Position numbers and translations under genes: made by a program
NCBI GenBank assembly: GCA_014649555.1
Contig: BMTG01000006.1
Span: forward strand, 310,001 to 374,000
Source of the DNA: Streptomyces globisporus
GTDB taxonomy: Bacteria > Actinomycetota > Actinomycetes > Streptomycetales > Streptomycetaceae
Direction of reading: 5' to 3'
DNA: 64,000 bases
Notes under the pieces: model-generated
Seen by the model: the letters and a program-made list of their open reading frames with translations, nothing else
Told to the model about the DNA's origin: nothing
The model's database searches: none
In this document: piece after piece, positions 40,716 to 49,145 of the stretch
Layout: every line of letters begins with the position of its first letter
How positions within the stretch are numbered: position 1 is the stretch's first letter

Positions 40716-41801
40716 TCACTCGATCAGGAGGAGGGCTTCCTTAGCCCCGCGGACCTCGGCGACGGTCTGCGCCTCCGTCTCCAGGGCCCGCCGCACCGCG
40801 GCGGACAGCGCGTCGAACCCCGTCACCGTCACTTCCACGCGCCGTCCCGAGGCCCGGGCACGCCAGGTGCCGACAATCTCCGACCCGGCGAGCACGGCCC
40901 CCGGCCCGCCGATGGCCCGCCACAGCTCCTTCTGCCGGTCCTTCTCGGGCAGGAGCAGCGACCGGTCCCGGGCCTGGAGGAAAGGATCGCCCGGCGGAAG
41001 CAGCCGTACGGTGTCGGCGCGCGGCGCCCCGCGCAAGGCGTCCCCCTCGGACTCCGGGAGCCAGCCCGACGCACCGTCCACCGAGACCTCGACGAGCCCC
41101 TCCGGCCAGACCGTCCGGATCGCGGTCGGCCGTGTCCCGAGGAACGCGGCCACCTCCGCCCGGGTGGCCGGACCGAGGAAACGCAGGTAGGAGCGGACCA
41201 GGTCCTGCGTCCCCGACGCCGTCTCCGGCACCGGGAACGGTGACCCGAGCGGCGAAAGCACCGTCTTCCCCCGCTCGGCGCCGACCCGCACCGACCCGAA
41301 GAGCCCGGCCTGCTGGAAGAGCAGACCGGAGATGTGCCGCGCCCCGCACGGGATGCACCAGTACGTCAGCGATTCCGGTACGGCCGCGCTCACCGCCGTA
41401 CTGACCTCGCCCTTTCCCAGCGGCTCGACCACGGTCCGGCGGAAGGCCTCCGCCGTGACGCGGAAGGCCGCCAGCCCCAGCTTCGCCCCCTCCTTGATCG
41501 CCGCGGTGCTGATCCGGGCGGTGGCGTCGGAGTCGTCGAGCGGCCACAGGGCACCGGCCAGTGCCGCCAGCTCCGTACGCCGGTGCAGATGCGGCGCGCC
41601 GCGAAAGGACCAGACGCGTTCCAGCGCACCGGAGGTAGCACCTCTGGCGGCGAGCGCCACCGGGGCCGAGCCGTGCGGGGTGTCCTGGACACCGAGCGCC
41701 AGGACACCGGGCGTGGGCGAGGCGCGGTCGAACGCATGGGCCGCCACGCGGTACCGCAGGACCTGCTCGCGGCTCACATCGATCCGGGCGGTGCCGTTCA
41801 C
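40716..41801 (-). CDS. HTH_42 (AlkZ/YcaQ-like) winged-helix protein with altered catalytic motif
   Basis: A 361-residue protein of the three-winged-helix superfamily that includes the DNA glycosylases AlkZ and YcaQ. Family landmarks are LRYRVAAHAFDR at the start, SAAVPESLTYWCIPCGARHISGLLFQQAGLFG, PATRAEVAAFLGT, and the C-terminal ELWRAIGGPGAVLAGSEIVGTWRAR. In AlkZ the catalytic motif is QxQ and in YcaQ QxD; the equivalent position here reads LGVQDTP, giving Q-D-T, so activity may be changed. The GTG at 41801 has GAGGAGG 6 nt upstream. Relatives remove bulky alkyl or crosslinked bases and often protect antibiotic producers; no such cluster is visible here. Confidence 0.78.
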   Translation of the reverse strand: MNGTARIDVSREQVLRYRVAAHAFDRASPTPGVLALGVQDTPHGSAPVALAARGATSGALERVWSFRGAPHLHRRTELAALAGALWPLDDSDATARISTAAIKEGAKLGLAAFRVTAEAFRRTVVEPLGKGEVSTAVSAAVPESLTYWCIPCGARHISGLLFQQAGLFGSVRVGAERGKTVLSPLGSPFPVPETASGTQDLVRSYLRFLGPATRAEVAAFLGTRPTAIRTVWPEGLVEVSVDGASGWLPESEGDALRGAPRADTVRLLPPGDPFLQARDRSLLLPEKDRQKELWRAIGGPGAVLAGSEIVGTWRARASGRRVEVTVTGFDALSAAVRRALETEAQTVAEVRGAKEALLLIE

Positions 41802-41916
41802 CTGACGCCTCCTCACCACAGGCTTCCGTACGCTACCGCCGCCGACCGCCGACAGGAGGAGGCCGAAGAAGGCGGAGAGCAGCGCAACGCAAGATACCCA
41901 GATTTATGCTGACTGG

Positions 41917-42516
41917 ATGCGATCTGCTCCTTGGTGGGCCTTGGTCTCCTCCGGGTGCGCCCCCGCCCTGCTGGTCGGCTCCTGGATGATTGCGCAGGTG
42001 CGCGAGGGACCGACGTACGATCCCGCGGCGGACACCCTGAGCGTGCTCGCCTCCTACGGCGCCACCAGCTACTGGCTGATGACGGGGATGCAGCTGGTGC
42101 TGGGGACGTGCTACGTGGCGACGGCGCACGCGCTCCGGCAGGCGGCGCTCCCCGGCCGGGTGGCCCTGGCCGGCGGCGGGCTCTCCGCTCTGGCCCTGAC
42201 CCTGGTCCCCGCCCCGAGCAGCGGAGGGGCGCTGGAGCACGGGGTGGTGGCGACGGTGGGCGTGGTGCTGCTGGCGGTGTGGCCGCCGCTGGCCGCCTCC
42301 CGGGGCGGGATCCCGGTGCCCTGGGGGCTGCGCCTGGATGTGTCGCTCGCCGCGAGCGCGCTGATGTTCGCGAGTGCCTTGTGGTTCGTGGCGGAGCTCC
42401 AGAGCGCCCGGGCCCCGGGCGTCGCCGAGCGCGTCGTGACGTTCCTTCAGGCGATGTGGCCGTTCCTGGTGGTCCTCTCCTGTCGGAGAGGCATCGCCCA
42501 ACAGGCTCCGGGATGA
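41917..42516 (+). CDS. DUF998-like integral membrane protein
   Basis: A 199-residue protein with six hydrophobic segments (first SGCAPALLVGSWMIAQV, then YWLMTGMQLVLGTCYVATAHAL and others), matching the DUF998 pattern including YDPAADTLSVLASYGATS after the first helix. Function is unknown. A TATGCT box (41905-41910) ends 6 nt before the ATG and no ribosome site is present, so a leaderless transcript is likely. It converges on the HAD gene. Confidence 0.82.
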   Translation: MRSAPWWALVSSGCAPALLVGSWMIAQVREGPTYDPAADTLSVLASYGATSYWLMTGMQLVLGTCYVATAHALRQAALPGRVALAGGGLSALALTLVPAPSSGGALEHGVVATVGVVLLAVWPPLAASRGGIPVPWGLRLDVSLAASALMFASALWFVAELQSARAPGVAERVVTFLQAMWPFLVVLSCRRGIAQQAPG

Positions 42517-42539
42517 ATCTGGAACAGGCAGCCGGAAGA

Positions 42540-43091
42540 CTACGCACCCGCCCGGCGCCGCAGCCAGGAGTCGAGGACCGCGTAGTCGCTGTCCCTGAGC
42601 CCCTGCCGGGGCTCCACCCGGTGGAGCAGGGCGGGACCCGGGTGGTGGACGGCGACCCAGGACCGGTCGGTGCCGGTGATCTCGTCATCGACCCAGACGA
42701 AGGGCCGGCCGGCGGCCCGGGCGACGAGGGTGCGGGTCTTCCAGTGCAGCCCGTGCCGCACGTCCTCCTCTTCCTCCTCCTCGTAACCGACGGCGCCGTC
42801 GGCCTCGGAGGCCCCCTGCAGGCCGACGACCGGCAACGAAGGCAGGCCGATACGAGGAGCGACCCAGGTGTTCGCGTCCTCCATCCATGTGGTCGCCCAG
42901 ACGAGTTCGCAGGGCAGAGCCGTGAGCCGGGGCCCGTGCTGGGGATTGATCCTGGCCAGGAGCGGATTCTCACGGGCGCCCGGGTCCTCGGGGCCGGTCT
43001 CGTAGGTCGGGTAGGGCTGGGAGGCGCCGAAAGGGATGAGCGGTCCGTCGACGTCGAGGAACAGCAGCGGAAGCCGGGCTGTAGGGGTCAC
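42540..43091 (-). CDS. HAD-domain protein
   Basis: A 183-residue protein opening PLLFLDVDGPL, the HAD nucleophile motif DxDG. The second part, LVWATTWMEDANTW, VARAAGRPFVWVDDEITG and the terminal DYAVLDSWL, matches the short HAD family often called HAD domain of Swiss-army-knife RNA-repair proteins. A phosphatase role is inferred from the motif. The GTG start at 43091 lacks a good ribosome site. A strong hairpin upstream separates it from the preceding gene on the same strand, so it must have its own promoter. Confidence 0.78.
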   Translation of the reverse strand: MTPTARLPLLFLDVDGPLIPFGASQPYPTYETGPEDPGARENPLLARINPQHGPRLTALPCELVWATTWMEDANTWVAPRIGLPSLPVVGLQGASEADGAVGYEEEEEEDVRHGLHWKTRTLVARAAGRPFVWVDDEITGTDRSWVAVHHPGPALLHRVEPRQGLRDSDYAVLDSWLRRRAGA

Positions 43092-43103
43092 GGGGGCACG
43101 ATA

Positions 43104-43156
43104 GCGACGGCCCCACCGGACCTCGACCTCAGGTCTCAGTCCGGTGGGGCCGTCGC
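43104..43156 (-). terminator. Terminator of the large secreted PA14 protein gene
   Basis: Arms 43104-43121 and 43139-43156 are exact 18-bp inverted repeats (GACGGCCCCACCGGAC core). The 17-nt loop contains a second small dyad, GACCTCAGGTC. Confidence 0.85.
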
Positions 43157-43172
43157 GGCGGGTCGGGCAGGC

Positions 43173-46100
43173 TCAGGTCAGGGGCTCGACCCACACGTTC
43201 CGGTAGCGGATCTTGCTGCCGTGATCCTGGAGCTTGATCGCTCCGGCCGTCGGACCCTCGGCCGCACCGCCGCCGGTGGGTCCGTCGATGGCGACGTCGT
43301 CGTGGACGGTGACGCCGTTCCACACGACCGTGACCCGGGCGTCCTCCGTCTTCGCCCCCGAGGCGTCGTAACGGGCGGCGCGGAAGGTGATGTCGTACGT
43401 CTGCCAGGTCTCGGGAGCCGTTGCCGCGTTCACGTCCGGGGCCTTCTTGGTGTAGATCGCCCCGGCCTCGTTGTCCGCGAGTGTGGTGTCGCCGTACGAG
43501 TCGAGGATCTGCACCTCGTAGCGATCCTGGAGGTAGACGCCGCTGTTGGCGCGGTCCTGACCGGTCACGTCCGGCGGAAGGTTCGGCAGCCGGAACTCCA
43601 CATGCGCACGGAAGTCCTTGAAGCCCTGCTTGGTGCGCAGGTCACCGCCGGCGACCTCCATCACGTCACCGCTCACCGGCCACTCGGGCTTACGCCCGTC
43701 CGGGTGCTGCCAGGCCGCCTGGTCGGTGCCGTCGAAGAGCTGGACGCGGCCGCCCTTCGGGTGGACGGTGATCATGTCCAGGTTGACATGGCCCGTGTCA
43801 CCGCTGTTGTAGGAGTAGGTGATCGTGTTGCGGCCCCCGCGCAGCTCCAGCTGTTCGGTCCCCGTCGACCAGGTCTTCCAGTCGGTGGTGGAGAGCAGCT
43901 TGGTCTGGCGCACCTTCTCCCCGTTGACGTGGACGCTCACCGTCTTCGTACCGGGCGCCGGGTTCGGCCCGTTGGAGTAGCGCAGACCCACGTCGTACGT
44001 TCCCGCCTTGCCGGCCTCCACGTCGAAGGTGACGGCCGCGCCCTCCTGGCCGAAGTTGTCGACGAAGCCGCCGCCGGAGTAGCCCGCGTGCTCGGTGTCG
44101 AAGCCCGCGCCTCCGCTGAGGGTGGCTTCCTCCGCCTCGTACTGGGTGGCGGGGGGCTGGTCGCCGGGCAGCGAGTTGAGGGTGTACCAGGCTTCCGTGC
44201 TCCACAGCTCGGCGCCGTCGGCGGAGCTGAAGGGGCGCGGCGAGCGGATGTGGACGACCCGGTTCGCCTTGAGCCCCGGAATGGTCAGCGTGACCTTCTT
44301 ACGGTCCTCGGAAAGGGTGGCCTCACTGACCCCGAGGGCCTCCTCATCGATCTTCGGACCCCCGTACGCGGGCGTCGGGGCGTACGTCCACTGCTCGACC
44401 CGGTAACTCTCGGCGAGCTTCGCCGCGGTCTCCTCGGAGAGCGGCTCGGTGTACTCCAGTTCAAAACCGCCCGGCTTCGCCCGCATGGCCAGGATGTCGA
44501 AGGCCTTGTCACCGCTGGGGGCGAGCTTCTGGAGCCCGTAGGTCAGCTTGCCCTCCTGGCCCCAGTTGCCGCCCGCACCGAGGCCACCGGCGTAGATCGC
44601 GCCGTCCGGCCCCATGCTGATCCGGTTGACACCCGCCTCCAGCCCCTGGGTGAAGCGGAACACCGCGCCCTGGTACTCGCCGTCGACCTTCTCCAGGTAC
44701 GCGCGCTGGATGCCGCCGTACGTGACGTCCCCGAACAGCATCTGCCCGGCGAACCGCCCCTCGGTCAACTGCAGGGGTGTGCTGGGCGAGTTGGCTATCT
44801 CGTTCTGCGGCAGCCACAGCACCGGCCTGGTGACCGGCTTGTCGTCGAAGGGACCGGAGGGGTTGGTGTAGTGGTTGAAGAAGCGGTCCTGCTTGATGTG
44901 GAGCAGCTTCGACGAAGGCAGCCAGCCGCCCTGGTTGTCGAGGACGAACATGTCGCCCTCGGGGCCCCATCCGATGCCGTTGGGCGTACGCAGACCACCG
45001 GCGACGTAGTCGACCTCGCCGGTCTCCTTGTTCACCTTGATGGTCGAACCCCGGTTCGGTGCCGGCTGCGGATCGGTGGTCGCCCCGCCCAGATCGATCG
45101 CGACGGACAGGTTCAGGTAGAAGTACCCGTCCCGGTACAGCAGCCCGAAGGCGAACTCGTGGAAGTTCCCGCCGTACGGCCACGTCGCCACCGTCCGCCG
45201 CTCATCGGTCACATCGTCGCCGTCGGCGTCGGTGAGCTCGGTGAGTTCGTGCTTCTGGGAGACGTACAGCTTGCCGTCGACGGCCTTGATGCCCATGGGC
45301 TCCTTCAGCCCGTCGGCGACCTTCTTGGCGGTCACCTTCCCCGCGTCGGTCTCGCCCTGGACGTTGTCGAGGAGGTAGACCTCGCCGGTGCTGTTGTCCG
45401 TGCCGCCCCAGGTGGTCACGGCGAGCCGGCCGTCGGGCAGCCAGTCCATCGCGGTGACCTGCGGCTCGAAGCCCGCCGGTCGCAGATCGGTGAGCGCGTA
45501 GTCCGGGTGCGTCCCGGTCAGCGGCAGCCCGTCGCCGGGGGAGTCGAGAGCGCCTTCGCACTCCTTGCGACCCGGTGCTGTCACCCGTACGACATCGGCG
45601 TCGGTGCTGAGCACGGAGTTCGGCACGACGGCGAAGTCCGCGGCGCCGGGCGGCTTCCACTGGAGGGTGACCTGCTGACCGCCGGTACGGTCGAAGTGGT
45701 CGATGCGCAGACCATGATGACCAGCCGTCAGTTCAGCCGACCCGTCCTTGGGCTCCGCACCGTGCAGCCCGTCGTGATCGATGACGGTGGAGTCGTTGAT
45801 CCGCAGCCGCGAACCGTCATCGCTGATCAGCCGGAAGTCGTACGTGCCGTCCTCGGGGACGGTCAGATTGGCGGTCACCTGGGAGACGAAGTGGTCGCTG
45901 AAACCGAAGTCGTCCGCTGAACTCCAGTCGACACCGGGCATCAGCTTGTCGACGTTCGGGGTCTGTCCGGCCTTGATGTCGCACAGCTTCTCGAGGGGGA
46001 CCTGCACATCGAAGACGCGCAGGGTGACGCCCGGTTCCTGGGGCGGGAGTTCGTCCTGAGGCCTCGGTGCCGGTGCGGCGGTGGCGGGTGAGGCGGCGAA

Positions 46101-46175
46101 GGCGCCGACGAGGAACGCGGAGACCAGCAGACCGGTGAGGTGTCTGCGGCAACGGTGGAGCGGCCGTGGATGCAT
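43173..46175 (-). CDS. Large secreted carbohydrate-active protein: PA14, beta-propeller, CBM6-like and DUF1080 domains
   Basis: A 1000-residue exported protein. The signal peptide ends near residue 34 (FAASPATA). A PA14 domain follows (about 60-200; DGTYDFRLISDDGSRLRINDSTVIDHDG). Residues about 230-560 form a glucose/sorbosone-dehydrogenase-like propeller (GLKEPMGIKAVDGKLYVSQK, LRTPNGIGWGPEGDMFVLDNQGGW, GPDGAIYAGG). A linker strand region leads to a CBM6-like module (about 695-820; YEAEEATLSGGAGF). The end (about 830-1000; FDGTDQAAWQHPDGR, NSGVYLQDRYEVQILDSYG, GAIKLQDHGSKIRYRNVWV) is DUF1080, now known as a 3-keto-glycoside hydrolase/lyase domain. GGAGG precedes the ATG. The combination suggests oxidation and cleavage of glycosides by one polypeptide; this is inference. 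Confidence 0.88.
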   Translation of the reverse strand: MHPRPLHRCRRHLTGLLVSAFLVGAFAASPATAAPAPRPQDELPPQEPGVTLRVFDVQVPLEKLCDIKAGQTPNVDKLMPGVDWSSADDFGFSDHFVSQVTANLTVPEDGTYDFRLISDDGSRLRINDSTVIDHDGLHGAEPKDGSAELTAGHHGLRIDHFDRTGGQQVTLQWKPPGAADFAVVPNSVLSTDADVVRVTAPGRKECEGALDSPGDGLPLTGTHPDYALTDLRPAGFEPQVTAMDWLPDGRLAVTTWGGTDNSTGEVYLLDNVQGETDAGKVTAKKVADGLKEPMGIKAVDGKLYVSQKHELTELTDADGDDVTDERRTVATWPYGGNFHEFAFGLLYRDGYFYLNLSVAIDLGGATTDPQPAPNRGSTIKVNKETGEVDYVAGGLRTPNGIGWGPEGDMFVLDNQGGWLPSSKLLHIKQDRFFNHYTNPSGPFDDKPVTRPVLWLPQNEIANSPSTPLQLTEGRFAGQMLFGDVTYGGIQRAYLEKVDGEYQGAVFRFTQGLEAGVNRISMGPDGAIYAGGLGAGGNWGQEGKLTYGLQKLAPSGDKAFDILAMRAKPGGFELEYTEPLSEETAAKLAESYRVEQWTYAPTPAYGGPKIDEEALGVSEATLSEDRKKVTLTIPGLKANRVVHIRSPRPFSSADGAELWSTEAWYTLNSLPGDQPPATQYEAEEATLSGGAGFDTEHAGYSGGGFVDNFGQEGAAVTFDVEAGKAGTYDVGLRYSNGPNPAPGTKTVSVHVNGEKVRQTKLLSTTDWKTWSTGTEQLELRGGRNTITYSYNSGDTGHVNLDMITVHPKGGRVQLFDGTDQAAWQHPDGRKPEWPVSGDVMEVAGGDLRTKQGFKDFRAHVEFRLPNLPPDVTGQDRANSGVYLQDRYEVQILDSYGDTTLADNEAGAIYTKKAPDVNAATAPETWQTYDITFRAARYDASGAKTEDARVTVVWNGVTVHDDVAIDGPTGGGAAEGPTAGAIKLQDHGSKIRYRNVWVEPLT

Positions 46176-46469
46176 TCTTCCTCCTGGCCCCTCGCAGCGA
46201 GGGGCGCGTCGCGGCGGTGGGTGGGGCCACCCGGCGCCCGGGGGTGAACGTGCGGCTCGTGCGGTGGGGCAGCGCTGCGTCCGGACCAGGGGGCTCCGGT
46301 GGCTGCGTCGAGAACAGTAGGAGGCTTCTACCGGTGGCGTCCATACTTCGTCACGACAGTGTTCAAAGTTCGCAGGTGTTGATGCAAAGTCGCCAAACCC
46401 CTTGCCGTACACGGAATCTGGTACACAGTCAGGTCGCATCGGCGACGATGGGTCCATGGGGCCCGGCCG
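46176..46469. other. 294-bp intergenic region
   Basis: It lies between the divergently transcribed PA14 and TIGR04222-type genes. No ORF with Streptomyces codon bias or clear operator was found. It is less GC-rich near 46340-46430, where promoters probably lie. Confidence 0.5.
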
Positions 46470-47087
46470 ATGGGGGAGGCTATGGCGCGGTCATGGAGAA
46501 GACGCACGGCAGCGCAGAGCGGTGCGGCGTTGGACCGGTACGCCTACGCGTTCCTCGCGGGCGGTCGGCAGCGTGTGGTCGAGAGTGCCGTCGTCGCGCT
46601 GACCGAGCAGGGGGTGCTGAGCCTGCGTGCCACTCGGCTCCGCGCCACCGGTGAAGTCCGGTCGGGGCATGCGGTCGAGGAAGCGGTCATGGCTGCCTGC
46701 CCGCGCAGCAGACGCGTCCAGGAGGTGATCGATCGCGTCGTCTGCTCCCCGTCGGTCGACGACATCGCCCGGAGGCTGGTTCGTCTCGGCCTGCTGAGCC
46801 GCAGGCGGCAGCGGGTCACGCGCCGGGGCCGGCGACTGCTGGTTGCCGCTGTCGCGGAGGGCGGCCTTCCCGCGTACGTACGGGAGGGGCCGGCCACTCT
46901 TCCCACCGGCCCCGTCCGGCACGGTCTGCTCGCCGCTCATCGGATTCCCGACGGCCTGGGCCGCGCTCTCCGGTCCATGGGGCGGGCCCTCGACGACCGC
47001 CATGATGCACCTGCGGGCGACTCTGCGGACGGCGGATCGTCAGGAGGCTTCGGATGGGGTGGTGGATCGGGAGGGGGAGGGGACTAG
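46470..47087 (+). CDS. TIGR04222-like protein, short form
   Basis: A 205-residue protein related to the actinobacterial TIGR04222 membrane-protein group. The recognisable parts are ALDRYAYAFLAGGRQRVVESAVVALTEQGVLSLRATRLRATG and a second winged-helix-like unit RLVRLGLLSRRRQRVTRRGRRLLVAAV. The C-terminus is Gly-rich (GGSSGGFGWGGGSGGGGD), as in family members where it follows membrane helices, but no convincing membrane helix is present here. ATG 46470 and ATG 46482 are both possible; GGGGGAGG lies directly before the second. Function is unknown. Confidence 0.68.
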   Translation: MGEAMARSWRRRTAAQSGAALDRYAYAFLAGGRQRVVESAVVALTEQGVLSLRATRLRATGEVRSGHAVEEAVMAACPRSRRVQEVIDRVVCSPSVDDIARRLVRLGLLSRRRQRVTRRGRRLLVAAVAEGGLPAYVREGPATLPTGPVRHGLLAAHRIPDGLGRALRSMGRALDDRHDAPAGDSADGGSSGGFGWGGGSGGGGD

Positions 47088-47491
47088 AGCGGTACCGGCT
47101 TTCGGCCGGCGCCGTTCCCCTGCGGTGCCGGACCTGGGCTCCACGGTGCCGGCCTCCTGTCGGAGTCGGTGCTGCGGGCGATTTCGTGTTCGACGGACGC
47201 TGGGAGCCAGGCGGACGGGCTGCCGCTCCGGATGACCGGCCCGGGCGACGGCGTCCTCGAACCGCCGGGCGTCCACCGCCACGCGGCCCGCCCGCAGTGC
47301 GTACCCGGGGCCATCGCAGAAGCGGGCCTCACGGCGAGCAAGACCGGCGTCACCTTCCCGCCGCACAAGCCACTCCCGGACCACGTCGTGACGCAGCTCG
47401 CAAGCGCATCAAGCCGACACGTCGACGACTGAGTTCCGGACTCCCGGGCGGGGCGCAGAGGTGCGCCCCGCCCCGCAGCATCGGCGGTGGG
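47088..47491. other. 404-bp region with a possible gene remnant
   Basis: There is no intact gene. A plus-strand frame ending at 47432 has SKTGVTFPPHKPLPDHVVTQL, which resembles the end of DUF1801-type (iron-chaperone-like) proteins, but the upstream part shows no family similarity. It may be the 3' scrap of a lost gene. Confidence 0.35.
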
Positions 47492-47809
47492 TCAGGCGCT
47501 CTGGGCCGCGTCGACGGTGGGGAAGACGCGGAGGACGGAGTCCACGCCGACGACGGCGAGGAGGCGTTCGATGGTCTCGGAGGGGGCGGCTATGCGCAGG
47601 TCGGTGCGGTGGTGGGTGGTGAGGAGGAGCCTGAGGAACATCGAGTCGGCGAAGGTGATGCCGCTGGCATCGAGGATGACGCCTGCGTGATCGGCCAGGG
47701 CGGTGTCGATCTGTCCTTGGAGGGGTGGGAGGGAGTCCAGATCGAATTCGCCGCGGGGTGCTATGACGGCCAGCGGCACGCTGCTCTGTCTGCGTTCGGG
47801 GGTCGACAT
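47492..47809 (-). CDS. STAS-domain anti-sigma factor antagonist
   Basis: A 105-residue single STAS domain: APRGEFDLDSLPPLQGQIDTALADHAGVILDASGITFADSMFLRLLL. The phosphorylatable Ser is expected in ITFADSMF, as in SpoIIAA/RsbV. Its partners would be a HATPase kinase/anti-sigma and a PP2C phosphatase, both encoded within 4 kb. The ATG at 47807-47809 gives the standard length; the ribosome site is weak. Confidence 0.87.
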   Translation of the reverse strand: MSTPERRQSSVPLAVIAPRGEFDLDSLPPLQGQIDTALADHAGVILDASGITFADSMFLRLLLTTHHRTDLRIAAPSETIERLLAVVGVDSVLRVFPTVDAAQSA

Positions 47810-48069
47810 GGAGGTCAGTATTCCCTGCCGTGAGATCTCGTCAGGTGCCAGGGGCATATCCGCTGTCCCCGCATGAGGCTGGAGAGGCAATGCGCCGGGC
47901 GTCTCGACCCGGGACCGGTCAGGGTGGGGGCAGGTCGGTGGCACCAGTGAGTTCAGGCCGTGCGGAGAGAATGCCGGTGAGGAGCACAGCAGGCGTTGGC
48001 CTGCGCTTCTCGTTCAAGGCCAACGGGGCGGCCTGTGTCGGCTTCGCCGCCGGTCGGGGGCGCACATGT

Positions 48070-48564
48070 CTACCGGGCAGCCTCTTCCGAAGGGGGCCGC
48101 TCGACGCTGTCCTGGAGGGCGATCTGTACGGACACGCGCTTGCCGACGGCTTCGCGGCGGAGCTCGAAGCTCTGGCACACCGCGAGAACCAGCTCCAGAC
48201 CGTGCTGTCCGACCCGGGCCGGGTCGGCAGGCGAGGGGGAGGGGAGCACGGCGCCGGAGTCCCACATGGTGATGCTCAGCATGGTGCCGTCCGATTCGAC
48301 GTCGAGCAGGCACGGACCCGGAGCGTACTTGCACACATTCGTGGCGAGCTCGCTGACCACCAGCTGCGCGATGTCCGTCGCCCGCCCGGAGACCGTCCAG
48401 GCGTGCATCGACTGCCCCGTGGCGAGGAACTCCCGTACGAAGCTGCGGGTGCGGCCAATGTCCCCCGAGGTCATCTCGTACACAGCGCTGCTTCGCATGG
48501 TGGCTGTGGTGACCTCGTCCAGCCATTTCCGGTCTGCACCCGCGTGCGTCTGCCCCAGCGACAT
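48070..48564 (-). CDS. ATP-binding anti-sigma-like protein (HATPase)
   Basis: A 164-residue GHKL ATPase domain with N box VVSELATNVCKYA, G1 box MWDSGA and G2 box VGQHGLELVLAV. The G2 box reads GQHGLEL rather than the common GRGL.L but fits the Streptomyces group of small regulatory ATPases. GGGGGG lies 3 nt before ATG 48564. Located between a STAS gene and a PP2C phosphatase gene, it is the natural kinase/anti-sigma of a partner-switching module. Confidence 0.83.
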   Translation of the reverse strand: MSLGQTHAGADRKWLDEVTTATMRSSAVYEMTSGDIGRTRSFVREFLATGQSMHAWTVSGRATDIAQLVVSELATNVCKYAPGPCLLDVESDGTMLSITMWDSGAVLPSPSPADPARVGQHGLELVLAVCQSFELRREAVGKRVSVQIALQDSVERPPSEEAAR

Positions 48565-49145
48565 GAGCCCCCCGTTCCCTTTGGCCACACCTCGTGGCCG
48601 CCAGCCCTAGTACCCGCCCCCGCACCTTCCAAGCCACCCGTTCCGTATCCGGAAGACCCCGCCGGGCGGTGGCATAGCTGTGGCTGCCGTCCCCGCCGAC
48701 ACCACCCGCATCCTGGGCGACGTCGCCCAGGCCCACGTCTTCGCCATGTGCCCGGACGCCATGGCAGGCACCGCGCGCTGACATGCCCGCAAGCAGCCAC
48801 CAGCCCCGGAACAGGACGTGCCGGTCGGCCGATGAGGGCGGCCGAGGACAGCGAAGGCAGCAGAGGTGGGCTTCTGAGGCCGTTCCGGACGCTTCTAGGA
48901 TGAGGCCCTCCGTGTTCCGGTATCGGGCGGTTTTGTTCGGCTCTATCAGCGGTTGGCGGCACAGCAAGGGCAATTGCGGCTGGCGGCTCCACCGGCGGCT
49001 GTGACCAAGGTCTTCTCACTCACCGGGCTGGACAGCGTGATAGCCGTCCACACCAGTACCGAGGCGGCCCTTGGTGCTTCCTGTGACGTGTGCGACAGAG
49101 TGGCCGATGCCCGTGCGGGTACCAGCGGCGGGGAAAAGGGGTGGG
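48565..49145. other. 581-bp divergent intergenic region
   Basis: It lies between the HATPase and phosphatase genes. A 33-codon frame at 48680-48781 (GTG to TGA, ending FAMCPDAMAGTAR) has good codon bias and might be a fragment of a lost gene, but no family is recognised. Promoters for both neighbours must lie here. Confidence 0.4.

Noticed and set aside
41931-45920. A very long plus-strand open frame opposite the large secreted protein gene
   Set aside because: It is an antisense shadow caused by high GC third positions in the minus-strand gene: no domains, Val/Arg/Gly/Pro-rich composition, and the minus frame has a signal peptide and four recognised domains.
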